Source: Prinsepia uniflora
Taxonomy: Eukaryota > Streptophyta > Magnoliopsida > Rosales > Rosaceae
Reading direction: 5' to 3'
DNA length: 64,000 bases
Assembly (NCBI GenBank): GCA_032719365.1
Contig: CM064862.1
Coordinates: 4,228,501 to 4,292,500 of the forward strand
In this document: positions 1 through 12,379 of the stretch, piece by piece
Position numbering within the stretch: position 1 is the stretch's first letter
Layout: each line of letters opens with the position of its first letter
Position numbers and translations under genes: made by a program
The notes under the pieces: generated by a model
The model's database searches: none
The model's input: the letters and a program-made list of their open reading frames with translations, nothing else
Told to the model about the DNA's origin: nothing

Positions 1-735
1 GACGCATTGAATTTAAATATTCGGAGGTGCAAGTATGTAAAGCCAACGCCTGTTCAGCGTCATGCAATACCTATTTCTCTTGGAGGGCGGGATTTGATGG
101 CTTGTGCTCAGACGGGTTCAGGGAAGACAGCTGCTTTCTGCTTTCCGATTATTAGTGGAATCATGCAGGGACAGTATGTTCAGAGACCTCGTGGAGCACG
201 TACTGTGTACCCACTTGCTCTTATTCTCTCCCCTACTAGAGAACTCTCTTGCCAGGTTGGATTGTTATTATGCCAGTCACATATGTGTATTGGTCTATAT
301 GTAAAAACTTATTGTTGTTTCCACTTTCAATGGACTGCAGATACATGAAGAAACTAGAAAATTTTCTTATCAAACTGGCGTTAAGGTGGTAGTTGCATAT
401 GGAGGAGCACCTATAAACCAACAGGTGTATATTACTTGACCTTTGTTGTAGTTTACTGATACCTTGGATCGTTGGCTACTTATATCACAATTTTAGTTTC
501 GCTTATGTGCTGATGATACAGAGCGCATAAACATGTCTTTTTGAAAGAGAAAATGTTGATTACCTATGGAATTTTTCTGATGGCAGTTTATTTGCTATAG
601 CATGCCTTTATTCACCACTTTTATTTTTTATATTTTATTTTATATTAAGTAATTTTAGTAAATGTTTTTTCAATTTTGTAATGAAGGCTCATGATATAAA
701 GGATGGATTGGTGTCAGGTTTATATGTTTAAGAGA

Positions 736-778
<43 letters not shown>

Positions 779-2888
779 TTGCAGACAAATCTATGGTCAT
801 AGTTTCAGGCATCTTGTTTGCGTTATGAGTTGAGTAAACAACAAAGAAAAAAGCATTCTCGTTATTTAAGTTTGTAACACTAATGACAAGTCATCTGTTT
901 ATGGGTATTTTTTTTTTCTTTTTAAATCGAGATTAGGTTGGTTTTCAGTCTGGATGTTTTTGGCTGACCTTTTAAGATTTGGTCCCTCGCCCAGTCAGGC
1001 TACTACAGTTTGTAATTCAAGCACATTGCTGTTGGTGCCTGTTCTTGCTGTCCTTTTTACGTTTTTTTTCTTTGAAGATTCACCTCCAACTATTGATTTT
1101 TTATTTTATTTCCTTAAAATTTTGTCATTGTGCCAGTTGAGAGAGCTTGAGAGAGGAGTGGATATTCTTGTGGCAACTCCAGGAAGATTGGTAGATCTGC
1201 TCGAGAGGGCAAGAGTGTCGTTGCAGATGATCAGATATTTGGCTCTTGATGAGGCTGATCGGATGCTGGACATGGGTTTTGAGCCTCAAATTAGGAAGAT
1301 AGTGGAACAGATGGACATGCCTCCACCAGGTTTGAGACAGACCATGCTCTTTAGTGCAACTTTTCCGAAGGAAATACAGGTTTGTTTTAATCATTAGCTG
1401 GGTTTTCTTTTCGATTGTTCTTTAATTATTGTCATTCTATATTTTTATTGGTGCTTATGAACATTTTTTTGTGATCTTTTCCTTTGACTGAAAGTTGTAC
1501 TGAATGGTGAAATTCCCAATGGAGAGTTTCTGACATCTTTTGCAACTTTTTTTTTTTCAAATGCAGCGACTGGCATCAGATTTTCTTTCAAATTATATAT
1601 TTTTGGCTGTTGGAAGGGTTGGTTCAAGTACTGATTTAATTGTTCAAAGAGTTGAATTCGTTCACGAGTCTGACAAAAGAAGTCATCTCATGGACCTCCT
1701 ACATGCACAGAGGGAAAATGGAACTCATGGCAAGGTTATATGAAACAAGAAAATGATCAACTTGGATTTCTTTGTTAAGTTTCTTTTGATTATTTGAATA
1801 ATTGATATATACAGCTTAAGCTGGTATTTAAGGCTGTGTGTTGCATTTGGTTTGATAGGTCCTATCTGTATGCCTTGTATTAATAGTTGTTATTATTGAA
1901 CTTGCAGCAATCTCTGACGTTAGTTTTTGTGGAGACAAAGAAGGGAGCTGATGCATTGGAACACTGGTTGTGTATGAACGGGTTTCCGGCAACTACCATT
2001 CATGGCGATAGAACACAACAGGTAAATCTGGTTGGAATTAATCTTAATAGTATATGAGAACTGATATATGTTTCTTATTGCTTTTGTTTGTGATTGTTAT
2101 TGATAAATATGATCGGTGAAGAAAGAAATTAAATTGTTAAACTGGGGTATTTTTGTTGGAGGGAGCTCTACCTGCTTTAAATGTTGGGGCCTTAAAGCAA
2201 TTGAGCTGACATCATTTTCTGAACTTATACCTGTCTGTGGAATAAGAAGAGAACAGTTTTGAGCTACTTGTTTCCACAACCGAGCGGATTACATTTCTGC
2301 TTGTCGCGTGTATTATGATGGCCCTGCAAGTTTTGCTAAAAACGTGGCCCTAACATTATTGTGGTACGATGTCCTTGTATGCAGGAAAGAGAGCATGCAT
2401 TGAGATCATTTAAGAGTGGAAATACTCCAATTTTGGTGGCAACAGACGTGGCGGCACGTGGTCTTGATATCCCCCATGTAGCTCACGTGGTAAACTTTGA
2501 TCTCCCAAATGACATTGATGATTATGTTCACCGGATAGGTCGGACAGGGCGAGCCGGAAAATCAGGATTGGCAACAGCCTTCTTCAATGAGAATAATCTA
2601 TCAATGGCAAAACCACTCGCTGATCTAATGCAAGAAGCAACTCAGGAAGTACCTGCTTGGCTTACTCGTTATGCATCTAGGTCTTCTTATGGTGGTGGTG
2701 GTGGTAGAAATCGGCGATCTGGAGGCCGCTTTGGTGGCCGTGATTTTCGAAGAGATAGTAGGGGTGGGGGTTCAGATTTCTATGGTGGGGGTAACAGTGG
2801 TGGAGGATATGGGGGTCCCGGTGGCTATAGTGGTGGATATGGAGGTTATGGCCCAGGTAACGGTGGTATGACCAGTGCCTGGGATTAG
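1..2888 (+). CDS. DEAD-box ATP-dependent RNA helicase, DDX3/DED1 subfamily (3' part; Arabidopsis RH11/RH37/RH52-like)
   Basis: This is a DED1/DDX3-type helicase, which unwinds RNA during translation initiation and RNP remodelling. Its 5' end lies outside the window. Inferred exons are 1-255, 341-424, 1137-1379, 1567-1734, 1908-2021 and 2385-2888; all join in frame at GT-AG sites, giving at least 455 residues. Visible motifs, in order: Q-motif (PTPVQRHAIP), I (AQTGSGKT), Ia (PTREL), Ib (TPGRL), II (DEAD), III (SAT), the IV region (VFVETKKGA), V (ATDVAARGLD) and VI (YVHRIGRTGRAG). The C-terminus is a Gly/Arg/Ser-rich tail ending in SAWD, as in plant RH11-like proteins. Intron 2 (425-1136) contains an (AG)n microsatellite. 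No broken motif is seen, so the gene looks functional. The subfamily call is firm; the exact orthologue (RH11 versus RH37/52) is inferred from gene order. Confidence 0.95.
732..773. repeat. (AG)n microsatellite in helicase intron 2
   Basis: An almost pure run of alternating A and G lies within intron 2 of the helicase gene. It is a simple dinucleotide repeat, probably length-polymorphic, with no effect on coding. Confidence 0.95.
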
Positions 2889-4093
2889 TTTTCCATTCTA
2901 TACTGTTTTTGTTTCTCGTATTTTTCACTCTGCGTATATAATAATTATTTTTCTTCCAAACTCATGGATCATATATTTTGTTTCTTCTTTTTGGTGGAGT
3001 TCATGATTATGATGGGAAATTATAACTGAACGTAATATTAGTGGAGCTAAACAGAAAACAGATGAAACGCTTCTACATCATCCCGGGTATTCAGAACTTG
3101 ACATTTCCATCCACCAGAGGTCGCAAGAAAAATTTATGCGTTTAAAATTGCGATTCTGATGTGTTACATTGCCCTTGGCCTAACCGGTACACCTATCATT
3201 TCCACCATTTGGGAGATTTTGAAAGACTGATCTTCAAGTGAGGTCTTCCAACAACACATTTGGATCATCATCTTCATCTCAGCTTGAGATGCTGCTTCGC
3301 CGTGCTGGTGTATTGGACTCCGAGAAGCTAGCTGCCTGAAGGGCTGAAACAAAATATCATTCAGTCTAGGGCAAGATTGAAGACAATGTTGAAAGGGTTA
3401 AGAGTTTTTTTAATGTGAAAAAGAGAAGCAATTGTTATGGAGAGACAACACAGTTCGATCATTAGGAAGATTTGGATCTAATGTAAACAAAAGCCACAAC
3501 ACTCAACAAGCAAAATTTTGCCATCAAATAATGAGACAAGTAAGCAAACAAAAAACGGAAAATCTCTCACCAGTGAGCAAGGGTTCTTCATCTACATTCC
3601 GAAGCACATTCTTCACGACTAATCTAGAAAAATTCACTAATAAAAAGAGAAGAATCTAGAAGAATTTATCATAGTTTAAGGAAAACTGTGCCTGAAATGC
3701 GTTACGGAGATAGCATGACTCCCTACACTTCTGAGTCGTTTTCAAAAGATTTCAAATGCTACCTAAGAGCATTCAGAATTTACCCTAAGCTTCAGAAGAT
3801 CGTAAGTTCCGAGATCCAAAAACTTAGAGACATAAGCACTTACGGCAATATCAAGTTGATATCAGAGAAATGTATTCAAGGTCACGTTACACCAGAATTG
3901 GCAACTTAAAATGTTTTGAGTCACCAAATCAAGTTAAAAATTCACAAAATGCAAACCAACAAAAAGCATTTGAAAGAACGTAAACTAGTAGCATATCCAA
4001 TCTATGTGGTCAGAATTTCTTACTTGGGAAGTGAACGCAATTGTCATCCAACATAAGAAAAATGCTTCACTTTGCCCATATAAACATCATTCT
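2889..4093. other. Intergenic region, helicase 3' UTR and spacer
   Basis: AT-rich sequence between the helicase stop and the PORR-like relic. The first few hundred bases are probably helicase 3' UTR. Short open frames at 3164-3352 (-) and 3432-3909 (+) show no recognisable domain or splice context. I see no supported gene here. Confidence 0.6.
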
Positions 4094-5337
4094 TCACCAC
4101 TCTTCTGTATATGAATCTGATAATTCATCCTCATAGCAATCATCACCTGTTCCAAGTTCTTCCTCATCAGATTCTTCCTGCCCACTTTCGGTTTCCACAC
4201 CGTTAAGCAAACTATCTTGCGGGGATAGCAAGTTCACACCTTTAGCTCGATAAATAAGCCCCATTCTCATCACATGATAAAATTTCGCCCTCAAACACGT
4301 GAGGGGGTGTGGGTTCACTAATTTGCCTCTCTGGTACCCTTCCCTGAGAGCAACAGTGGTTGTTTTACACTTCAATGAGAGGTAGAAAATCCCGGGATAC
4401 CTTGTAAAGATTCTTGTAAACTTATGTGGGAGATTCAATTCCTCTCTCAAGCTTCTCAAGTAGTTTCTTTTGGTCTTCTTATGAAGAGTCAAGCTCAATA
4501 ACTCATGCAAAACTCCAACTACCCTTTTCTCCATAAGATCACTATTAGGATCAATGTGCCTACAATCCTCGTAGGTGAAATGTATGGCAACTTCTGAAAC
4601 TCCTCCATCCATTCCCTAACCTTCTTCTGCCCTCCATAACCCCTTGGAAAATTCATCAAGAATGCCAACGCTGTCTGCCCCCTTTTGAATTGCCTATACT
4701 CATCCCCTAAATCGCCACCCTCTTTACTCCTCTGCAATTCCGAAACAGCATACTCCTTGGGCCATTGTGTGACCTTCAAGCAACCAACCCCATTTGAGGC
4801 CTTAATGATTCTAAAACAATCTGGGTATTTTGGTAACAATACTTTCTCAAAACCATCAGGCAAACCCAGATCCCATTTTAATGGATATAAAGATTGGAGA
4901 GGTAAAGTTTTAGACTTTGTCATCATCATAAGCACTCTAGAAAGCCTCTGCACAGTATCAATCTCATGGGTTTTGTGTATTATTTGCTCTTGTGAGTCTA
5001 ACAAAAGTGCAGTGTCTGTTAACTTAAAACATGGCAAATTGGCATAACGGGCATGCGGGAATTCTTCAAAAAGAGTTGGGTACCTGCGCATGAAGCGTAG
5101 AACTGGGACGGTGAGGCCCAGAAGCTTTTGGCGAAGGACTTGGCGGTGAGGAACCCAGTTGGGGATCGCTTGATGGCGTCCTTGAGGAGACAAGCGGCCT
5201 TGAGATTGGTCTCGGTGTCGATGATGTGGTCTATGCTTCGATTCTTGACCCATTTCAGGCGGACCTTGGCTATGCCTCGCCATTGCTGGTGTTGGCGAAG
5301 AAGAAGTTTGGTGGGCTCAGAGGGACTGCGGGCTTTT
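4094..5337 (-). pseudogene. PORR-domain (WTF1-like) organellar RNA-binding protein, frameshifted
   Basis: The translation matches the plant organelle RNA recognition (PORR) family, whose members bind and help splice group II introns in plastids or mitochondria. Recognisable blocks run through three frames. One (about 5337-5120) contains KWVKNRSIDHIIDTET and LLKDAIKRSPTGFLTAK. The second (about 5120-4570) has KLLGLTVPVLRFMRRYP and LPLQSLYPLKWDLGLP. The third (about 4570-4094) has DLMEKRVVGVLHELLSL and FTRIFTRYPGIFYLSLK, then an acidic tail. The first break is near 5120, where about five bases appear to be missing between FAK and KLLGL. The second is near 4570, where one T appears lost in the SPYED region. 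The first frame meets a TAA just upstream (about 5340) without an ATG, so the N-terminus and any transit peptide are missing. Two independent frameshifts plus no start argue for a pseudogene; assembly error is the alternative. Confidence 0.8.
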
Positions 5338-5340
5338 TAG

Positions 5341-6490
5341 AAGAAAGAGGAGGAAAGTTTTCATTTTGGAGGAATTTACTCTGTTTGTTGGACTATGGTG
5401 GAAAATTTTATATTCCTCTCAAAGGATTCAACTGAAAGATTAAGTACAAATTGTTCTGTACAATTCGCCAAGATCGAGAAAATTTTGCCCAGAAGCCAAG
5501 CGGATAGTATCATTAAGGATGAGTCGATGCGAAATGGTGTTGAATTATTGGAATCGGATTCGGAACTTCGATAAATGAGGATGATCAGCAGGAAAATCTG
5601 AATAATTTTCCCAAAAGAATTATAAAAAGTTTTGTTAATTTTCCTTTAAATTAATTCCTAAAAAAAATATAAACAGTTTTTTGTTTAAATGCACTAAATT
5701 CGATTGTAAATTTCACATCGAATTATATTCTTATTATTCGCTCGTACTGCATCTTAGATCAGTATTTACCCGTTCATTATCTTTTCTGTTCAATTTGTGG
5801 GCAGTAGTTGTCAATTTGATGGGTAATTTTGAAATTTCAAGGATAAATCTTTATCCCCAACGCAAAACAATTTTCCCTCTATTCGCTCACACATCATAAA
5901 TTTGTATTTACTCGCTTATTATTTTTTCTGTTCGAGTTGTTATGTGAGTATCAATTTTATAGGTAATTTTGAAATTTTAAAAATAAATCCTCATCCCCAA
6001 GGCAGAACAATTTTCCCTATATTCCTCTTCCTCTGCTTGGCTTCATCCGATTCGCATCAGCCCCTCTTAATTAGACCTCAAGGCTGGCCTTCAAACCTCA
6101 AGCTGACAACATACTTCTATGATCAACCCAAATTCTTGGTGTTGATAGAAGTAGCACTTTGATCTGTATACGTGTTAAGAAACTTGACAACTTTAAGAAA
6201 GAAAAAAAACATATATATATGACCTATATATATATGACCCTGTCAGGACTTTCACTTGGTCATAGGAAGGAGAGTACTGCACAATAATAGATTACATCAC
6301 ATTATCCTCTTGTATAATATCTATTGTGACAAATTAACAAACTGAAAAAATTTAGATCTACACACATCACTTGAGTAAACTCTCTCATTTCATCTTTCAC
6401 AACCCAAAAAAAAACTCTTAATTAATATAAACGTAAAAGAGATTATATAGATTATAGATTAGAAAATTAGTATAAACGCACCTAATTAGA
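5341..6490. other. AT-rich intergenic spacer with an imperfect tandem duplication
   Basis: There is no gene here. An imperfect direct duplication with a period of about 141 bp spans roughly 5748-6035. Both copies share blocks such as TTTTCTGTTC, GGTAATTTTGAAATTT and ACAATTTTCCCT. Small alternating AT tracts lie near 6210-6240. Confidence 0.6.
5748..6035. repeat. Imperfect tandem duplication, about 141 bp x 2
   Basis: Copy 1 (about 5748-5893) and copy 2 (about 5895-6035) share several long blocks in the same order and orientation, with scattered substitutions. This is an old local duplication in non-coding DNA. Confidence 0.6.
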
Positions 6491-9070
6491 CACTACAAGA
6501 TGTGCCTTTTAACTCTATGGACACAATTATTGTGTCCTATGACAATGAATATCTTTTGATCAAATGACACAAATAAAATTATTTGTAACAAATTATCAAA
6601 GATTAAAGGACACTGATATCTTGTGTTTTTTTTAATGACACTACACTCACGTGTTTAGTAAACACATGAGCGCAATTATATCATTATGACTTCTATTCTA
6701 ATTTTTAATTAATATAACAAAGACCAAACACATAGCCACAATTGTATTATTGTGTCCTCTATTTTATATTTTAATAAGTATGACATAGAAATTCCATATA
6801 CATGTATAACATTACATTTGAATAAACATTACATTTTTATTTTCTATAACAAATCAACAAGATATGTACAACAATAGATATTCACCAGTCCATATGTTTT
6901 TTTTTATATTTATTTTTTTTTGTAAATAAAAATTAAATATAAAAGGGAAAAAATCCACACATGTATCAAGCAATAATATTTGCTACATTAAGGCTGGAGT
7001 TGCAAACCAGCCACTAGCCTAGAACCATGCTAAACCTAAAAACTAGAGGCTAAATAGCAAGGCAGAATGCATGAAATTCAAGGTACATCAAGGAAATGTT
7101 TACATAAACCATGTATATATTATCTAAATCATATCCTTAATGTCCATAAATAATACATCATATTGTTTACAGAAACCATAAGCATGTTCATTAGTTCATA
7201 CCGCATTTGCCTGCTCTTTACAAAAACAAAAACATGTATTCACCAACATATTCATATGCAAAAAACAACAATAATTACTAAGACATTGTCAAATGCTACT
7301 ATACTTCACCAACCAAAATTTTCGCTTTGACAACCGTCATGGAAAGCTGTAGCACCTCGTGAAGGTTGCATAGAATTATAATTTCCAAATTGGGTGGTTT
7401 GAGGCCTTGAACTACAACAACTTTGTGCAAAATGACTAGCCATATAACTCATGTCTACGTTGATCCCCACCCTACTTAACATGAATTGGAATTGCTTAAC
7501 CATTTGTTTTTTAACCACCCTCACGTTCTCCTCTTGTTCAGCTCTAAGTCTTTCCTTCAATTTTTCAATTGCTTCTTGTGCCTTTTCCTTACAAAATAAA
7601 TCCTTTCTTTTACCCTAGTTGCAGGCAGCCTTAGACTTTGAATCTCCCTTGATATACCCCTTTGCTCGGTAACAATTTTAGGAATGTTCGACCAAGAAAC
7701 CCCGATCCTATGTCCTCGCACCTTATTCCTTTCTTTCTAGCCCCATCACTCCAATAAATATCTTTTTTTGAACCTCAATTGTTATAACTTCACCACTCTC
7801 AATAAGAATTGGAACTATGAAAGTGCAATGAAAAAAAGTCTTTATATATTGAAAAATAATGGTTATAAATAGATGTTTTGTGTGATTTGAGTTTTAAGTT
7901 GAATGTTGAAGCATTTTGTAAAAGACACAAATACTTGTGTCCTATGTGTTGAACACACTGCTTACTTTTGTAAATGAATGAGGTTGAAATCGAGAAGGCC
8001 AACCCAATGTTCAGATGACTAGACTGACTAGACAACAATCTATTGAATAATTTAAAGAACACAATTATTTGTGTCTTATAAGTTGAAACATTGCACATCT
8101 GCTCATTTATCAAAAAGGCACTAATTTAAATGCATAAATATTTGTCTTATATGTTGAGAATGCTATCGACAACTGATTTTCTTTATTATTCGTAGTGCCT
8201 GACTAACAACTTTTTCAGGCGATTGGATAACTCTATATTGAGTAATTTAAAGGATACAAAGATTTGTGTCTTACAAGTTAAGAACACTACACAACAACGA
8301 CCATTTGTGTGTGATGACATTGAATTTACAATTGGAATCTGTTCGCTTGTGAGAGCAACCAACAATACAATATAGGACACAATTAGTTTTGTCTCATTTG
8401 TTGAGAACATATGTTTGTTTTCAACTCGAATAGACGATTTGACAATACACATAAATAATAGTGTCTTATATATTGAAATCAATACACACAATAGATTTTT
8501 GTGTCTTTTTTATATTCAATTTTAATTATTTTTTAAGGACATTGCCTGCAAGTATTTGCGAAGTTTGAAATTTAATTTAATTTAAAATTCACTCCATTGA
8601 ATTAAAAAAATGTAATATGAATAATTGTTGGACTACACATGAATTATATACTAAACCTTTTATGAGTAATTTCTTGTACATGTTGATTTATTCATATTTT
8701 TTTTATTTTACATGTGCGTTAGTAACAAAGGTAATATAATAAATTTTTCCAAAAATATAAATAGATGACTAAAACACAATAATAATTCTGATAACATTAT
8801 GTTTGGAGAAATAAAATACATAAGAATTTAACCATAAGCAATAAAAAAAAAGGTACTAAAAAATACAACATAAACACATAACAAATAACCCATAGTAGCC
8901 AATATAAATTTAAAATAATAGACACAATTAATTGTGTGCACATAAGGAAAAGTTTTGATAAGTTCGTCGAAAAAGTGGACCACATTTGTATTGTATAAGA
9001 CCCTGTGTCTGATAATACATCAGCATTCATCATTAAAAATTTTGCACAAAAATAATTGTGTCCTATCTAA
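6491..9070. mobile_element. CACTA-like (En/Spm) DNA transposon remnant
   Basis: The left end at 6491 reads CACTACAAGA, the typical start of plant CACTA elements. Inside, many copies of a short dyad of the form ACACAA-N-TTGTGT occur in both halves. Examples are at 6519-6537 (GGACACAATTATTGTGTCC), 6737-6758, 7923-7942, 8931-8946 and 9046-9063. This resembles the subterminal repeats bound by CACTA transposases. A short reading frame at 7306-7560 (-) has a coiled-coil-like Glu/Lys-rich start similar to the C-terminal part of plant Ptta/En/Spm-associated proteins. I could not find a matching right terminal CACTA or confirm a 3-bp duplication, so the right border is approximate. Most likely a decayed or non-autonomous copy. 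Confidence 0.5.
7306..7620 (-). pseudogene. Possible En/Spm-type transposon protein fragment
   Basis: An open frame on the minus strand (about 85 residues from 7560, with a degraded frame continuing upstream) begins with a charged heptad-like stretch containing EQEENVRVVKKQM and continues with a Gln/Ser-rich tail. This layout recalls C-termini of plant transposase-associated (Ptta/En/Spm) proteins. It lies inside the CACTA-like element. No catalytic residues are visible, and upstream frames are broken. The call is tentative. Confidence 0.35.
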
Positions 9071-10093
9071 AGTGGAAATAAATATGAAATAAATATGTGT
9101 ATAAAATTCGTAAAATGTATATATAAAAAAAAAATTATTAGTTACCTAGACGCTATGTCCAATTACCAGTTTTCTTGGGGAGTGAGAAATGGATTCATCA
9201 TGATGAAGTAATAATCAATCAGAATCAAGTGTGATGTTGTTAAAGAAGCCAGTGAGTCTGTCTATGTGCACGCAAATGAAAGGGGCGGAGGTAGCTAGAA
9301 GCCAGGGGGAGCTTGGCCCCATTCATTTTTTTTTTTAAATTTCCTTCATTTATATAAATAAAATATAAAATATATTTTAGGTATTTATTGAAGTGTAATA
9401 AATATATTTATATTTTTTTTTATCTATCATGCATAATATTTTTTTTTACTTTCTCTTGTAATTCTGTATTGAATTTTATGTACTTTAAAAAAAATTATGT
9501 TCTACATAATACTATACTAATTTACCTTATACATATAAAGTTTATAAATTTCGAACTACTATTCTTTACCTTATTTTTTATTTTATTAATTTTCTTTCCT
9601 AATTACGAATATTTTTTAAAATGTACTTACTTCATATTTCCAAAGGATTCAGTTCTTAATTTCTATTTTCTTAATTTTTTTTTTCATTTACAAATACTTA
9701 CCATGATAGTCGAGCTAATGAACTTTTATTAAGTTATTGTTTTATTAGATTTAAGAGTATAAATATATGAATATGGTGTTGATACAAATAAATAAAGCAA
9801 CACTAAAGTCGTGAAACTTTTTTTTTTTGAGGAACCACCAAAAAGGTCCTTGAACATTTATTAAAATGTGAAATTTTGTATTAGTATACTTGCAAATTTG
9901 CGATAACTAATAAATAAAATATCATCCATTAAAGTATTTATAGAAAGAAAAAATGATAAAGTCCCCTGATGTTAAATCCTAGCAATGCCAAACATCCGCA
10001 CGCTTCAAAAGAGAAAACTCATTTTGTTTTTCCATTTGAAATTTCAGCTAGCCTAGCTAGCTTGCTCTAATATCTTTGATTCTATTCCCCATT
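9071..10093. other. Very AT-rich intergenic DNA
   Basis: Long A and T runs and low complexity; the open frame at 9388-9732 is a product of base composition. A GC-rich motif near 9283-9320 (GGGGCGGAGGTAGC followed by AGCTTGGCCCC) looks like a terminal piece of a common plant transposon, but I cannot assign its family. Confidence 0.5.
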
Positions 10094-10480
10094 TTAAAAC
10101 GAAAAATGAGTGAATTCCAATTTGAAAAGAGGTTGCATACCTTTTCTTTGATACACTGGCATGATTGAGCACTTGCATCCGCAACTTTTGGTAGTCATAA
10201 TCATCGAGGACATCGTCTGCATCGTAGCAAACGTCTTCGAGCTAATTCCCAACCCATGGACGATTTTGCGATCTTTCATTTGCTTTTCCTCAGCATCCAC
10301 AAGCACAATTGTAATAGTTTCTCATTAAGGTGTCCTTAGGCTTTTTTAGCTCAAGGTTGACGCCCCTTGCCAAGCAAATTTCTTGGTAAGTCTGGGAAGC
10401 AAGGCGCTCCAAGACTTTACGAGGAATGCTAAAGAGGCCAATGACTCCAAGGAACGAGTGGGAGAGGGTAAGCTTTGAAA
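10094..10480 (-). pseudogene. NLR (CC-NBS-LRR) resistance gene relic, Rx N-terminal domain
   Basis: Conceptual translation across frames gives, in order, FSIPRKVLERLASQTYQEI, LVDAEEKQMKDRKI and EDVCYDADDVLDDYDYQKLR. These are hallmarks of the Rx-N coiled-coil domain of RGA-type immune receptors (DAEEKQ and the EDVID-like EDVCYDADDVLDD motif). The first block (about 10470-10320) and the last (about 10240-10130) are in different frames from the middle block (about 10310-10225). No NB-ARC or LRR sequence follows. It is a short dead fragment of an NLR gene. Confidence 0.75.
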
Positions 10481-12379
10481 ATGGAGAGAAACAGTGGGTG
10501 GCTGACCCAGACTACTTCAAGAGTTTGCCTTAAATATGTTCATGATTAATTCATTTATTATAAATTGAATAGATAAGATGAATGAAAACTCAAGCAAATC
10601 AAATGGGTCTAGTTCTGTTAGTAAGAGCCTTGAGGTTGCAGATCATTGGTCTCAAATTCGAATTCCGATGACACAGTATGTGGTAAGAATTTCGCCCCCC
10701 CTATAAATACCTTTCTAAGTTCCAAAAAATATATAAATAAATGAAAAGAAAAAAAAAACATGCTAGCAAGGAATAAGACTGAGTTGCATGAAGGTGATCG
10801 TCTTTGAAACTTCCTTGGCATCTAAGTAACACACAATCCTATATCTTTTTCCCTTTGGAAATTTATAGGGATATGCCATGCATATTAACACAAATTTCAA
10901 ATCTCTATGTATCTTATCTACAAGATTTAAACAAGTAATCTTCTATATATTGTTCTTATTTTCTTATCTTCTGCGTGTACTACTTTACTTGGTTGCTTAA
11001 TTATAAAAACAAAATTGGCATTGCAAAAGTTTCACCGAAGACTCACTTACTTCATCATTTCATTCAAAAAATTTCTGTTATGTTTGGTTTTTTTTTTATC
11101 CAATTTAAAGTATGAAAAAAAATGAATTCCGACTTGAAAACTGTTGGCATAAGTCCTATTTTGTAAATATAGGAATTAGAATAATTATAGGAATTGTAAA
11201 TATTTTCCTATTTGGTTTAGTTGACCTCATGCATTGTAACATTATAAGTACTTCCTATTGAGAAGAATAGGTTTGTTCAGTCCAATTCAACCTTAATTTT
11301 CTATTTGACATTCTCTTTAACGAAAAGAAGTTGCATATTTTTCCTTTGACATATACTCCTCCCCAGTGGAGAAGTACCTACTTTGAATTCGAATTCGAAT
11401 AATTGGCATCGTAGCAAAAATCTTGACGCTTTAATTCTCAACTGGAGATAAATATCATCGATCATGTGGTATTTTCTACGTAAAGTCTTATTAAATATTT
11501 TGTCTTCGATCCCATCTAAAAAACTTGAAAAATATTACTATGACATTGATTGTCCGACATGAAGTGTATCCACAGTTTCTTTCTTCCCTTGACTAGTAGT
11601 ATTTTACCCACTAAATTGTTTCATGGAGGTTTAAATTAGGCTTTCATAAAGAACAAGTTCAATATTCCATATATATAATCAATAATATTAGAGGTATCAT
11701 TTAAAATTTCACATTTTGCATCTCACTACATGTAGTATTGCATGTCATCATCTTCAATTTTCCATCTCAAAAAAAAAAATAACAACAATATAAAGATTAT
11801 AGTGACTCCAATGATGTTGATTGAACATAACAGATAATGGTGGCTATAATGATGTTGATTGAACATAACAGATGTTGATTGAACACATCAGATAATGGTG
11901 GCTTCAATGACAGCGTGCAATAGAGATGGAGGAAGATGATGGATTGCTAGGAGGCAGAAGCAAGAGTACAATTGAATTTAGGTTTATGATTTTGTATTTG
12001 AATTCAATTTTTTTAAAAATTTATATTGTTTTTATTATTTTGAGATGGAAAATTGAAGATGATAACATGAAATGTCACATCAGATATCATATGTGGGATG
12101 TAAAATGTAAGATTTTAGGTGTTCCCTCTAAAATTATTGATATATAATTTTCATACCCTGTATTCTTATAAAAATAAATAAATAAAGATAAAACGGCCAA
12201 TAAAAGACAAGTTCAGGGACATATCCGCAAAATATCAATTCTTGTAAAAAAAAAACATAAATAAAAATGAAAACGCCGTATAAGAAACAAATTCTGGGCA
12301 TATCCGCAAAATATCCAAAGGAGAAATTGGTATAAATAATTTTGGCAAAGGGCAACGAACACAAGGCATTCACTTTGTA
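10481..12379. other. Intergenic region upstream of the F-box/LRR gene
   Basis: AT-rich DNA with no supported gene. At about 11807-11910 a short unit containing GATGTTGATTGAACA and CAGATAATGGTGGCT is repeated two to three times in tandem. The bases just before 12380 would hold the promoter and 5' leader of the F-box gene; no clear TATA box was chosen. Confidence 0.55.
11807..11910. repeat. Short tandem repeat cluster
   Basis: The block GATGTTGATTGAACAYA(A/T)CAGAT occurs three times, and the linked block AATGGTGGCT twice, in the same orientation over about 100 bp. Non-coding. Confidence 0.7.

Noticed and set aside
2671..2928. Open frames on both strands over the helicase tail (Val-rich and His-rich)
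   Set aside because: They are off-frame readings of the Gly/Arg-rich C-terminus of the helicase.
3164..3352. 62-residue Met/Gln-rich frame downstream of the helicase
   Set aside because: I could not match it to a family, and no start, splice site or neighbouring exon supports it.
9388..9732. 114-residue Phe/Tyr/Leu-rich frame
   Set aside because: It comes from extreme AT-richness; no domain, no codon pattern and no splice context.
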